Assembly (NCBI RefSeq): GCF_051811025.1
Contig: NZ_JBPWQE010000001.1
Span: 2,480,001 to 2,544,000, forward strand
Origin: Tardiphaga sp051811025
GTDB taxonomy: Bacteria; Pseudomonadota; Alphaproteobacteria; Rhizobiales; Xanthobacteraceae
DNA: 64,000 nucleotides
Reading direction: 5' to 3'
Below the pieces are notes generated by a model, which saw only the letters and a list, made by a program, of their open reading frames with translations, did not search any database and was not told the DNA's origin. How positions within the stretch are numbered: position 1 is the first letter of the stretch; each line of letters starts with the position of its first letter. Positions 1 to 8,729 of this stretch are shown piece after piece. A program made the position numbers and the translations under genes.

Positions 1-1939
1 TGACGATGTCGGCCTGCGGGCAGGAGGCATGGTCCAGCGCCACGGGGGCGACGGCGAGGCCTTCATAGCCGCGGGTTTCGCCATGCGCGGCACGGCGATG
101 GTTGCGGATGACACGCAGCATATGGGCTGCGTTCTTCTTGTAGCCGGGGAACGGACCAAGCTCCTTGGCCATCTCGGCCGAGGTCGCATAGCTGACGCCG
201 GTCATCACAGCGGTAAGGGCGCCGCACAGTGCGCGGCCTTCCTTGGAGTCGTAGGACAGACCCATGGTCATCAACAGGCCGCCGATATTCGCATAGCCCA
301 AACCGAGGGTGCGGAACTCGTAGGAGAGTTCAGCGATCGGCTTCGACGGGAACTGGGCCATCATGACCGAGATTTCGAGCACCATGGTCCACAGACGGCA
401 GAGATGCTCGTAGGCGTGGATGTCGAAGGTGGCCGAAGCGGTGTCGTAGAAGGTCAGCAGGTTGGCCGACGCGAGGTTACACGCCGTGTCGTCCAGGAAC
501 ATGTATTCCGAGCACGGATTGGACGCGCGGATATCGCCCGACGACTTGCAGGTGTGCCAGTCGTTCATGGTGGTGTTGAAGTGCAGGCCGGGATCGGCCG
601 ACGCCCAGGCGGCGTAACCGATTTTTTCCCAGAGATCGCGGGCCTTGATGGTCTTCATGACCTTGCCGTCCTTGCGGGCGATCAGGTCCCAGTTGCCATC
701 GGTCTCGACGGCGCGCAGGAAATCATCCTTCAGCGAGACGGAGTTGTTGGAGTTCTGGCCGGCAACGGTGAGATAGGCCTCAGAGTCCCAGTCGGTGTCA
801 TAGATCGGGAAGTCGATGTCCTTGTAGCCCTGCTTGGCATACTGGATGACGCGCTTGATGACGTTGTCATTGACCAGTGAGCGGCGGGCGAGCTTGATCT
901 CGCGGCGCAGCGCCGGGTTCTTCTCGGGATCGAAGCAGTCGTCGCCCGAACCTTCGCAGTTCACGCAGGCCTTCAGGATGGCCTTGAGGTGCTTCTGGTT
1001 CATCTTCGACCCGGTGACGAGGGCCGCGACCTTCTGCTCTTCCTTCACCTTCCAGTCGATATAGGTCTCGATATCCGGATGGTCGGCATCGACCACCACC
1101 ATCTTGGCCGCGCGGCGCGTGGTGCCGCCCGACTTGATGGCGCCGGCCGCGCGATCGCCGATCTTCAGGAAGGACATCAGGCCAGACGAGCGGCCGCCGC
1201 CCGACAGCTTCTCGCCTTCGCCGCGCAGCTTCGAGAAATTCGAGCCGGTGCCCGAGCCGTATTTGAACAAGCGGGCTTCGCGCACCCACAGGTCCATGAT
1301 GCCGCCTTCATTGACCAGATCGTCCTCGACGCCCTGGATGAAGCAGGCATGCGGCTGCGGATGTTCGTAAGCCGACTTCGACTTGGTCAGCTTGCCGGTC
1401 TTCCAGTCGACGTAATAGTGGCCCTGGCCGGGACCATCGACGCCGTAGGCCCAATGCAGGCCGGTGTTGAACCACTGCGGCGAATTCGGCGCGACCATCT
1501 GCTTGGCGAGCATGTAGCGCAGTTCGTCATGGAAGGCGTGGGCGTCGGCTTCCGACGTGAAGTAGCTGCCCTTCCAGCCCCAATAGGTCCAGCAGCCAGC
1601 GAGGCGGTCGAACACCTGCTTGGACGAGAGTTCAGAGACGAAGCGCTCTTTCTCGGGCAAAGTGGCGAGGGCCTCGGTGTCCGGCACCGAGCGCCACAGC
1701 CACGACGGTACGGTCTCTTCCTCGACCTTCTTCAGTTTCGCGGCGACGCCGGCCTTGCGGAAATACTTCTGGGCCAGCACGTCGGAGGCGACCTGCGACC
1801 ATGAGTCGGGCACTTCAACGCCTTCAAGCTTGAACACCACGGAGCCATCCGGATTGCGGATCTCGGACGTGGTGTGGCGGAAGTCGATCCCGGCATAGGG
1901 CGACTGTCCTTCGGTGGTGTAGCGGCGTTGAATCTGCAT
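1..1939 (-). CDS. nrdJ: Vitamin B12-dependent (class II) ribonucleotide reductase, N-terminal part, cut by window start
   Basis: Reduces ribonucleotides to deoxyribonucleotides in the cytoplasm using adenosylcobalamin, so it needs no oxygen-dependent radical. About 646 codons are visible from the ATG at 1939; family members are roughly twice as long, so the C-terminal half lies outside the window. Recognisable stretches in order are FFHTTSE-like N-terminus, NSPQWFNTGLHWAYG, HACFIQGVEDDLVNEGG, FKYGSGTGSNFSKLRGEGE, SGGTTRRAAKMVVVD and NPCSEYMFLDDTACNLASAN, which is the active-site region of NrdJ. I see no intein in the visible part. It is transcribed away from the exporter gene at 2695. A single NrdR-like box lies about 470 bp upstream. 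The large plus-strand open frames here are antisense shadows. Confidence 0.95.
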   Translation of the reverse strand, partial: MQIQRRYTTEGQSPYAGIDFRHTTSEIRNPDGSVVFKLEGVEVPDSWSQVASDVLAQKYFRKAGVAAKLKKVEEETVPSWLWRSVPDTEALATLPEKERFVSELSSKQVFDRLAGCWTYWGWKGSYFTSEADAHAFHDELRYMLAKQMVAPNSPQWFNTGLHWAYGVDGPGQGHYYVDWKTGKLTKSKSAYEHPQPHACFIQGVEDDLVNEGGIMDLWVREARLFKYGSGTGSNFSKLRGEGEKLSGGGRSSGLMSFLKIGDRAAGAIKSGGTTRRAAKMVVVDADHPDIETYIDWKVKEEQKVAALVTGSKMNQKHLKAILKACVNCEGSGDDCFDPEKNPALRREIKLARRSLVNDNVIKRVIQYAKQGYKDIDFPIYDTDWDSEAYLTVAGQNSNNSVSLKDDFLRAVETDGNWDLIARKDGKVMKTIKARDLWEKIGYAAWASADPGLHFNTTMNDWHTCKSSGDIRASNPCSEYMFLDDTACNLASANLLTFYDTASATFDIHAYEHLCRLWTMVLEISVMMAQFPSKPIAELSYEFRTLGLGYANIGGLLMTMGLSYDSKEGRALCGALTAVMTGVSYATSAEMAKELGPFPGYKKNAAHMLRVIRNHRRAAHGETRGYEGLAVAPVALDHASCPQADIV

Positions 1940-2183
1940 CGTGGTCGTGCCCCGTCTTAAGCCCGACACCCCATCTGGCGGCATCGGCGATTTCTGTTAG
2001 CGACGTCCGGGTTGCCCCAAATTCGCCGCAGCTTGGCCGGGTGAACCGGTCCTGTTTATCTCTGTGGAGCATGTGCTGGCCGTCATCTCGGCCACCCGGG
2101 ACTGCCGGGGTCATGCTTCCCGGATCTGGCTTTCCTTGCAACTGCAGGTCGACCCGATCCTAACGCCTCACCACGCTGTTTGA

Positions 2184-2205
2184 GCCGGTTTCCGGCCCGT
2201 TTTTT
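2184..2205 (+). terminator. Orphan terminator-like hairpin with T-run
   Basis: GCCGG-TTT-CCGGC (2184-2196) is followed by CCG and six T. The stem is only 5 bp, so it is weak, but the GC stem plus T-run has the form of an intrinsic terminator on the plus strand. No plus-strand gene lies upstream in the window, so it either ends an unannotated small RNA or acts as a hairpin in the nrdJ leader. Confidence 0.35.
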
Positions 2206-2406
2206 AATGCTCCAAGCGCCGACTTTCCGGCCCGGATTCCAGGACGCAAATCCCCGATCCCGTAGCCTCGACTGGAGGACGGAGCGGTCAATCTGGAACC
2301 CGTTTGGGAGCGTCCGGCGGGACAAAAAACGACCCGCGCCGAACAGTTCGAAAACTAGGCCAAACCGATCTCACCCGTCAAGGAGTAGTCGGGGTTCCTG
2401 AATCAA

Positions 2407-2422
2407 ATACTAAATATGGTGG
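2407..2422. promoter_or_regulatory. Candidate NrdR box upstream of nrdJ
   Basis: On the minus strand this reads CCACCATATTTAGTAT. It matches 13 of 16 positions of the NrdR-box consensus as I recall it (ACACTATATTTAGTGT type). NrdR represses ribonucleotide reductase genes in most bacteria. NrdR boxes usually come in pairs about 31-32 bp apart; I see no good second box at either expected position, which lowers confidence. Confidence 0.35.
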
Positions 2423-2694
2423 AAAGGGTGGATAACCAAGGGGGCAGAGCGCGCCTCGATTGGGGGCAAGTATCAGTGAGTCCTCATGGATTCGGAAGTC
2501 AAAAATATTTCTAAAACTGTCCGGAATCCGAGCTGCGCCCACTGTTCACAGCCCAACTTTATTTTGTCATCCAGGGATTGCGTTTGGGGGGACTCAGACG
2601 CAGCGGCGGTTGGCGGTCAGGTTCCCTCCACCGGCAGTGGTCAGGCCTCCGGATTGCGCGCATGGTCGCGCCGATTCCTCAGCCGGTTCCCTCC

Positions 2695-3594
2695 ATGACA
2701 ATGCCCAGTCCCCCCGTTTCGCGCGCGCGAATCGCTCCCTTCGGTCTCGTGTTGCTCGCCATCGCGTCGATCGCCTGGGGGCTGAACTGGCCGGTGTCGA
2801 AAGCGCTGCTGTCGGAATGGCCACCGCTGTCGGCGCGCGGCAGCACCGGCATCGTCGGAGCATTGCTGCTGGCCGGGATTGCCGTCTGGCGCGGCGAGAG
2901 TCTTCGCGTGCCGCATCATCAATGGTTGCATCTGGTCGTGCTGGCGGGCCTGAACGTGTTCGGCTGGATGGCTTTCGTCGGCTTGTCGCTGCTGTGGCTG
3001 CCGGCCGGCGAGGCCGCGGTGATTGCGTTCACCATGCCGGTCTGGGCTGCCGGACTGGCCTGGCTGATCCTCGGCGAGCGCCTGTCGATGCAGCGGATCG
3101 TGGCCATGCTGATGGCCTTTGCCGGCATCGCCGCGTTGATGGGGGGCGGTGGCCTGGCCGCGAGCGCGGAGAAGCTCCCGGGAATCGCTCTGGCGCTGCT
3201 GGGCGGGTTCGGCTTTGCGCTCGGCACGGTGCTGGCCAAGAAGTTCGGGCTCACGCTGCCACTGGTGACGTCATCCGCCTGGCAGATCGGGATCGGTTGT
3301 GTGCCGGTGCTGTTGCTGGGTCTGATCTTCGAAAGCCCGCATTTTTCAGCACTGACGCCGCTGGGCTGGGGGCTGCTCGCTTATGTCGTGCTGGTGGGGT
3401 TCTGCATCGCTTATGTCTGCTGGTTCGCGGCGCTCAAGCAGTTGCCGGCCTCGGTGGCCGCAATCGGGACCATGGCGGTGCCCGTGATCGGCGTGGTCAG
3501 CTCGGCCATCGCCCTGCGGGAACCGCTCGGCGCCATGCAGATCGCGGCCCTGGTATTTACGCTGGCGGGCGTTGCGCTGGCGACAAGGGGCTAG
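2695..3594 (+). CDS. EamA/DMT-superfamily permease
   Basis: Inner-membrane drug/metabolite transporter of about 299 aa with roughly ten hydrophobic segments arranged as two EamA repeats (first begins IASIAWGLNWPVSKALL, second begins PGIALALLGGFGFALGTVLAKK). Family members export amino acids, nucleobases or other metabolites; the substrate cannot be told from sequence. The frame opens further upstream, but the first residues there are basic and of low complexity. The ATG at 2695 puts a short hydrophilic N-terminus directly before the first membrane helix; ATG 2662 is the alternative, and neither has a clear ribosome site. Its 3' end overlaps the convergent cytochrome b561 gene by 38 bp. Confidence 0.85.
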   Translation: MTMPSPPVSRARIAPFGLVLLAIASIAWGLNWPVSKALLSEWPPLSARGSTGIVGALLLAGIAVWRGESLRVPHHQWLHLVVLAGLNVFGWMAFVGLSLLWLPAGEAAVIAFTMPVWAAGLAWLILGERLSMQRIVAMLMAFAGIAALMGGGGLAASAEKLPGIALALLGGFGFALGTVLAKKFGLTLPLVTSSAWQIGIGCVPVLLLGLIFESPHFSALTPLGWGLLAYVVLVGFCIAYVCWFAALKQLPASVAAIGTMAVPVIGVVSSAIALREPLGAMQIAALVFTLAGVALATRG

Positions 3595-4183
3595 GCGCGG
3601 GCGCGTCGCCACCCGGCCACATCCTCTGCAGTTCGGGATGGCCGTCCCAGAACTGATGCTTTAGCGCGGCGGCGATGTGTAGGCCGACCAGCGCATAGAG
3701 CGCATAGGACAGCCAGACGTGAAGGCCGCCGAAGATGTCGTGCAGGCGTTCCTTGAAGGCTGGCTCGACACTCATGATCCAGCCGATGCGCGGCCACTGG
3801 AACAGCCCGAACAGATACATCGGAATTTCGCCGGCGGCCTTCCAGGCGGAATCATGCATCCAGCCCGACAGTGGCAATCCGATCATCAGCACATAGAGCG
3901 CGAGATGCGCACCACGTGCGGCGGCCTTCTCGGCGGGCGGATAGGTCTCGGGCAGATCAGGTGGCCTGTTCGCCGCGCGCCACAGCAGGCGCATCAGCAC
4001 GAGGCCGAGCACGGTGATGCCGAACGACTTATGCGCATCGACGACGAAGCGGATGTTGTCCTCGGGAATGAGGTTGACGCTCCAGATCAGCGCGACGTTG
4101 AGTGTGATCAGAACGGCAATCAGCCAGTGCAGGATCATGGCGATGCGGCTGTAACGTTGAAACGGCATTTTCTGTGCGTGCAT
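3557..4183 (-). CDS. Cytochrome b561 family protein
   Basis: Four-helix di-haem b cytochrome of the inner membrane, about 208 aa, likely passing electrons between the quinone pool and a periplasmic acceptor or superoxide. Conserved His residues sit in the expected places: HWLIAVL in helix 1, DAHKSFG before helix 2, and LHVWLSY and GLHIAAALKHQF in the last helices. The C-terminus is proline-rich. The start could also be the Met six residues in (4168). It stands alone and converges with the EamA gene, overlapping it by 38 bp. Family assignment is firm; the redox partner is unknown. Confidence 0.9.
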   Translation of the reverse strand: MHAQKMPFQRYSRIAMILHWLIAVLITLNVALIWSVNLIPEDNIRFVVDAHKSFGITVLGLVLMRLLWRAANRPPDLPETYPPAEKAAARGAHLALYVLMIGLPLSGWMHDSAWKAAGEIPMYLFGLFQWPRIGWIMSVEPAFKERLHDIFGGLHVWLSYALYALVGLHIAAALKHQFWDGHPELQRMWPGGDAPAPSPLSPAQRPPA

Positions 4184-4345
4184 GGAATAAGTTTAAACAG
4201 GATTTGTCTTTTGAGGCATGACGACTTTGTGTGTTCGTCGTGACCGCAATCACGCGCTATTTAGTCGCGGCTCCGCAACTCGATCACGATTCACGCGTAG
4301 CTCTCGCAGGATCGGTTTGCTCGAACGCGCGATTGAATTGACGGC

Positions 4346-5806
4346 ATGACAATATCCCTTCAGGCGGCCTTCGCCGCCGCATCGCCGCGTATCACACCGC
4401 GCCGGATGCCGTTCATCAGCCTGCTGATCTATCTCGTCGTACTCGCGCTATGGGCGCTGCTGTTCGGTCGCGCGTTCTTCCTCACCAGCATCTGGGCGTG
4501 GTCAGCGGGCATGGTCTACATCGCCTATGACACGGTGCTGATGCTCTATGTGGTGTGGCAGACGCTGCCGCTGGCAGTGTCTGCGCGTGGTCCATCTGCA
4601 GCGGTTGCCGGGCAATCGCGTCCATCGGTGGGCATCCTGATAGCCGCGCACAATGAGGCGCTGAATCTGCCGGAGGCGCTGGCCGCCATCGCACGGCAAT
4701 CCGATGCGCCGGATCTGATCCTGATCGCGGATGACGGCTCGCGCGATGCAACTGATACGCTCCTCCGTGACCGCTACGGTCTCGCCATTCCGGCTGTCGG
4801 CCAGAGCAGCATCGACCAGTTCGGCAGTTCGAGGCTGCAATGGCTGCGCCTGCCGCATCAGGGCAAGGCGCGGGCGCTGAACACGGCGATCCTCAAGGCC
4901 GATACCGACATCGTCATCACGCTGGATGCCGACACGTTTCTGGCTGACGATGCCATCGCCGAAATGCGCGCGGCCTTTGGCGCCGATCCCAAGCTAGTCG
5001 CGGCCGGCGGCATCCTCGTGCCGGTCTGCGACGACAGCGCCAGCGGCCGCGTGATGCAGTGGTTCCAGACCTACGAATATATCCGCAACATCATCTCGCG
5101 CTTCGCATGGATGCGCGGCAACAGCCTGCTGCTGATCTCTGGCGCCTTTGCCGGCTTCCGCAGGGAGGCGCTGGTGGCCGTCGGCGGCTTCGATGCGGAG
5201 TGTCTTGTCGAGGACTATGAGCTGACCCACCGCATGCATCGCTATGCCGTCGATCACGGATTGGATTGGCAGTTGCGGATGGTTGGCACGTCGCTGGCGC
5301 GCACTGAAGCGCCGTCTCACGTCATGACGTTCCTGCGGCAGCGCCGGCGCTGGTTCGCGGGCTTCCTGCAGACGCAGTACTGGAATCGCGACATGACCGG
5401 CAATCGCCGCTATGGCCGGCTCGGCATGCGCATGTTGCCGATCAAGGCGCTGGATACGCTGCAGCCGATCTACGGCCTCACGGCCTTCGTGTTGCTGCTG
5501 GCTTTGCTCGTTACCGGCAAGACCACCATCGCCGTGCCAGTGTTCGGTCTGATCACCGCGAAGATCGTCGCGGATTTCCTGGTCTATCTCTGGACCGTGC
5601 ACCTTTATCAACGACTGACCGGCGGCCGCACGCGGACGAGCTTTGCCGCAGCGGTGTTCGCCGCGATCCTCGAACCGTTCAGTTTTCAGTTGCTCCGCCA
5701 CGCCGGCGCGGCCTGGGGTTGGATCGCCTTCCTGCGCGGCAACAACGAATGGGGCTTTGCACCCGTGACATCGCCCCCGCGTCAGGCGCCCAACGCGGGC
5801 GAGTAG
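4346..5806 (+). CDS. Membrane glycosyltransferase family 2, processive type
   Basis: 486-aa integral membrane GT2 enzyme, resembling the poly-N-acetylglucosamine / cellulose synthase class. Two N-terminal helices precede the GT-A domain: ILIAAHNEALNLPEAL (nucleotide-binding start), LIADDGSRDATD (first Asp pair), LDADTF (DxD) and VEDYELTHRMHR (catalytic-base ED). The QRRRWFAGF motif is the QxxRW signature of processive polymerising enzymes. About three C-terminal helices follow. It probably makes or extends an exopolysaccharide or secreted glycan. No PilZ domain or partner genes lie nearby, so the polymer is unknown. It converges with the histidine kinase at 5810, leaving only 3 bp between them. 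Confidence 0.88.
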   Translation: MTISLQAAFAAASPRITPRRMPFISLLIYLVVLALWALLFGRAFFLTSIWAWSAGMVYIAYDTVLMLYVVWQTLPLAVSARGPSAAVAGQSRPSVGILIAAHNEALNLPEALAAIARQSDAPDLILIADDGSRDATDTLLRDRYGLAIPAVGQSSIDQFGSSRLQWLRLPHQGKARALNTAILKADTDIVITLDADTFLADDAIAEMRAAFGADPKLVAAGGILVPVCDDSASGRVMQWFQTYEYIRNIISRFAWMRGNSLLLISGAFAGFRREALVAVGGFDAECLVEDYELTHRMHRYAVDHGLDWQLRMVGTSLARTEAPSHVMTFLRQRRRWFAGFLQTQYWNRDMTGNRRYGRLGMRMLPIKALDTLQPIYGLTAFVLLLALLVTGKTTIAVPVFGLITAKIVADFLVYLWTVHLYQRLTGGRTRTSFAAAVFAAILEPFSFQLLRHAGAAWGWIAFLRGNNEWGFAPVTSPPRQAPNAGE

Positions 5807-5809
5807 TCG

Positions 5810-7006
5810 CTAGAGCGGTTTCGCCGCCAACGGCACTTTCACAGTGAAATGCGAACCGTGGGTGAGGTCAGACTTCACCTCGATCACATGGCCGAGTGCC
5901 TCCGCCGTCCGCCGCACAATCGACAGTCCGAGGCCGAGACCTTCGCTGGCCGGATTGATCTGGTGGAAGGCGTCAAAGATCGCGCTGAGCTGTTCGGCGG
6001 GAATACCCGTGCCGGAGTCCAGCACCTCGATGGTCAGTGCATTGCCATGCTTGCGGCAGCCGACCAGCACGCGACCGTGATCGGTATATTTGATGGCATT
6101 GCCGACAAGATTGCCAAGGATGGCGCGCAACATGCCGGGATCGCTGACCACCTGCGCCTTGCTGGGGATTACGACGAGGTCGAGGCCTTTGGCGTCGGCA
6201 TGCAGGCGCCAGTTGGCGATGATCGACTCGAACACGTCGGAGATAGGGAACGATCGCAGGTTCGGAATCCCAAAGCCGGCATCCATCACCGAGGTTTCGG
6301 CAAGACGGTCGAGCTCTTCCGCCATCCGCATGCCGGCATCGATGGCGTAGCCGAGCCGCTCACGATCCTTCTCGTCGGTCAGCTTGTTGCGGATGCGGTC
6401 GATCGCCATGATCATGACCTGCAATGGCTGCTTCAGGTCGTGGCCTGCCACCGCCATCAGCCGACTGATATTGCGCTGAAGCCGATCCGACAGATGCAGC
6501 GCGCGGCGGAACTCCATCTGCGCCATGACCTGGCGAGCGAGGGCGGCCAGCACCTCGCGCTGCTCGGTCGACAGTACGCGTGGCTTGTCATCGAGCACGC
6601 AGACGGTGCCGAGCGGCAAGCCGTCGGGCGTGCGGAGCAGCGCGCCGGCATAGAAGCGCACATGCGGCTCGCCGGTTACCAGCGGATTGCAGTTGAAGCG
6701 AGGGTCTCCGGTGACGTCCTCGACTTCGAGAAAACTGTGTTCGAGGATCGCATGTGCGCAGATCGACTGATCCATTGGCGTCTGCCGCACGCCAAGACCG
6801 ATCTCCGACTTGAACCACTGCCGGCCGTCATCGACCAGGCTGATGATCGAGATCGGTGTCTGGCAGACATAGCTGGCGATCTTGGTGATGTCGTCGAAGG
6901 ATGGCTCAAAGGCAGTGTCGAGAATCCCGTAGGAGCGCAGCGCCTTGAGGCGTTCGGCTTCATTGGGATGGAGCCTGGCGATCTTCGGCTTGTCTGACGC
7001 GTCCAC
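5810..7006 (-). CDS. GAF-domain sensor histidine kinase
   Basis: 398-aa soluble kinase. Residues about 25-165 form a GAF domain of the type that begins near RLKALRSYGILDT. The kinase core follows: the H-box AVAGHDLKQPLQ with the phospho-acceptor His near residue 193, then N-box LGNLVGNAIKYTDHG, G1 LDSGTGIPAEQ and G2 EGLGLGLSIVRRTAEALGH. No membrane segment is present, so it senses a cytoplasmic signal. There is no adjacent response regulator, so it is an orphan kinase. A strong hairpin at 7158-7187 lies upstream, between it and the BA14K gene. Confidence 0.93.
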   Translation of the reverse strand: MDASDKPKIARLHPNEAERLKALRSYGILDTAFEPSFDDITKIASYVCQTPISIISLVDDGRQWFKSEIGLGVRQTPMDQSICAHAILEHSFLEVEDVTGDPRFNCNPLVTGEPHVRFYAGALLRTPDGLPLGTVCVLDDKPRVLSTEQREVLAALARQVMAQMEFRRALHLSDRLQRNISRLMAVAGHDLKQPLQVMIMAIDRIRNKLTDEKDRERLGYAIDAGMRMAEELDRLAETSVMDAGFGIPNLRSFPISDVFESIIANWRLHADAKGLDLVVIPSKAQVVSDPGMLRAILGNLVGNAIKYTDHGRVLVGCRKHGNALTIEVLDSGTGIPAEQLSAIFDAFHQINPASEGLGLGLSIVRRTAEALGHVIEVKSDLTHGSHFTVKVPLAAKPL

Positions 7007-7157
7007 TGAACCTGCTCACACCCGACGTCGTCGACCCATCGAACCGGTAGATAGGTCCACATGTCCACAAACACTACGCGCGAGTTCCCTGAATGTCTCC
7101 CGCGCGCTGTATCCACGTTCTTAGACCTTGAGACGGCAGGCGCAAACCAGAAACGAC

Positions 7158-7187
7158 AAAGGACGATGCCGCGAGGCACCGTCCTTT
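7158..7187 (-). terminator. Strong stem-loop downstream of the BA14K gene
   Basis: AAAGGACG-A-TGCC-GCGA-GGCA-C-CGTCCTTT forms a near-perfect 12-bp stem closed by a GCGA tetraloop. It begins about 22 bp past the stop codon of the minus-strand BA14K gene. The following T-run is interrupted (TGTCGTTTC), so termination may be partial. Confidence 0.6.
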
Positions 7188-7209
7188 GCGTAATGCTTAG
7201 ATCGTCATG

Positions 7210-7725
7210 CTATGGGCAGGCGTAACGCTGGCCGTCATAGCCAAGATACGTACCGGTCCGCACATTGTACGACTTGTAGGTGCGGATGCAGTAATCGACG
7301 TCACCGCCGCCGGTGTCAGGAGCGACTTCGACGGCCTCCGGGGCATCGTCATAGTAGGAGCTGCCATAATACGGGCTGCCGCCGTAGTAGCCATACGAGT
7401 TCCCGTAATAGCTGCTGGCCGCCAGTCCGCCGCCAATGATCGCGCCGGCTGCAAAGCCCGGGCCGAATCCGCCGCCACGGTAGCCACCACCGCGCCAGCC
7501 GCCGCCGTGATTCCAACCACCACCTCCGGGGCGCTGGCCGCCATGCCAACCGCCACCTCCGCCAACAAAGCGCGCGCCGCCGCCAGAGAACGTGCCGATT
7601 GTCCGCGCACCGCCGGGGCCGACGCCCACGACCTTGGTGTTCTGTGCGTAGCTGGGGGTCACTGCGAAGGCGGGGATGGCCACAGCGACCGCTGCCGCGA
7701 CGCTCAATATCTTCAAATTCGTCAT
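7210..7725 (-). CDS. BA14K family secreted protein
   Basis: 171-aa precursor. Residues 1 to about 27 form a signal peptide ending near AVTPSYAQN. A long Gly/Trp/Tyr-rich low-complexity region follows (GGGGW, GGGWRGG and YYGSSYY repeats), and the protein ends in the BA14K signature DYCIRTYKSYNVRTGTY...DGQRYACP with its two Cys. BA14K proteins were described as immunoreactive, lectin-like proteins in Brucella; their role in free-living relatives is unclear. The ATG at 7725 is chosen because AGGAG lies just upstream and it places the signal peptide at the N-terminus; the open frame extends a further 63 codons upstream without coding character. Confidence 0.85.
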   Translation of the reverse strand: MTNLKILSVAAAVAVAIPAFAVTPSYAQNTKVVGVGPGGARTIGTFSGGGARFVGGGGGWHGGQRPGGGGWNHGGGWRGGGYRGGGFGPGFAAGAIIGGGLAASSYYGNSYGYYGGSPYYGSSYYDDAPEAVEVAPDTGGGDVDYCIRTYKSYNVRTGTYLGYDGQRYACP

Positions 7726-8012
7726 CGTCTGCTCCTGTCTGGGATGCATGTTCAACCCCCTGAAGGGACTGCCGTTCCCTGCCGCCACGCGGTTATTGCG
7801 CAATGACAGGATGGTCGTCCGGAACTGTATGCGGCATGAATGGATTGCGCCGTTTCTGCGATCACCGGTACTTTGGAGGTAGGGTTCGGGGGAGGCTGAT
7901 ACGAGGCTTGTCACGATCAGTTGCAGGCGGCGATCGGTCGCGGCGGTAACTGGACATTTGGCGGCCCGGATGGCATCAACAGCCCGACGAAAACCTTCGA
8001 ACGGTTCAAAAT

Positions 8013-8423
8013 ATGAAACAGTTTCTGCTGAAATTCTTCACGTGGTGGAGCGGGACGACCTTCGGGACGAACCTGTGGACGTCGCGATTCGGCGAACTGG
8101 TCGGCACCGACGAGCAGGGCAACAAATATTACCGTACCAAGGGCGGCAAGATCGATCCGACGCTGGGCTTCGAGCGCCGCTGGGTCATCTATAACGGCTA
8201 TGCCGAAGCCACCAAGATCCCGACCGGCTGGCATGGCTGGATGCACCACACGGTGGACGTGCCGCCGACCGAAGAGACCTATATGCCGCGCGAATGGCAG
8301 AAGCCGCATCAGCCGAACCTGACCGGCAGCCCGGCCGCTTATCGTCCGTCAGGCTCCACGCTCGCCTCTGGCCGCCGCCCGAAGGCGACCGGCGACTATC
8401 AGGCCTGGACACCAGGCTCTTAA
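8013..8423 (+). CDS. NADH:ubiquinone oxidoreductase accessory subunit, NDUFA12 family
   Basis: 136-aa homologue of the mitochondrial complex I subunit NDUFA12 (B17.2), an accessory subunit that also occurs in alphaproteobacterial complex I. The family pattern is clear: FFTWWSGTTFGT, GTDEQGNKYYR, ERRWVIYNG, EATKIPTGWHGWMHH and the proline-rich C-terminus. In many Bradyrhizobium genomes as I recall them, this gene sits close to the DUF2155 and aat genes; here those are found 8.5 kb further on, with a TRAP/SDR block between. Confidence 0.93.
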   Translation: MKQFLLKFFTWWSGTTFGTNLWTSRFGELVGTDEQGNKYYRTKGGKIDPTLGFERRWVIYNGYAEATKIPTGWHGWMHHTVDVPPTEETYMPREWQKPHQPNLTGSPAAYRPSGSTLASGRRPKATGDYQAWTPGS

Positions 8424-8427
8424 CGTC

Positions 8428-8560
8428 TCATCCGCTCTGGACGACCGGTTGCGCGAGCCACGCTGTGGCGCGCTCGAGCTTGGCCTCGCGCTGTTTCCAG
8501 CCGTCGGCTTTTGCGGTCAGATAGGCTAGCACGTCCGCCCATCTCGAGGGAGCCCGCCTT
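8428..8560 (-). pseudogene. Possible C-terminal remnant of an unidentified gene
   Basis: Reading the minus strand from 8556 to the TGA at 8428 gives a stop-bounded frame of about 42 codons, including WADVLAYLTAKADGWKQREA and ending in AQPVVQSG. It has the amphipathic, charged look of real protein but has no start codon of its own and no upstream continuation, so it may be the tail of a decayed gene. I do not recognise the family. The rest of the 8424-8729 interval holds only the aspA upstream region. Confidence 0.25.
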
Positions 8561-8729
8561 CAGGGCGGCGCCGGATTGTACTCGATCGATTGGGCTAGGG
8601 CGGATACACTATAGCCGTAACATGTGAGTTCGAGACGTTAAGTTTCGAAAGCTCACTGCGCATGATCGGGGACGAGGACGACTGGCGAGATCATCGCTTG
8701 TTCACGGCGACAACTCAGGAAAATCCGAC

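Larger units (their letters stand above)
1940..2694. other. 755-bp gene-free region between nrdJ and eamA
   Basis: Divergent intergenic region serving nrdJ (minus) and the EamA gene (plus). Short frames here have no recognisable protein character. Two structures stand out: a short hairpin followed by six T on the plus strand at 2184-2205, and a 16-bp AT-rich NrdR-box-like element at 2407-2422. I looked for a cobalamin riboswitch on the minus strand and did not find a convincing B12 box. Confidence 0.5.

Noticed and set aside
2040..2170. Possible cobalamin riboswitch upstream of nrdJ
   Set aside because: A partial B12-box-like AGCCAGATCCGG and a GGGAAG stretch occur, but the conserved core order is absent.
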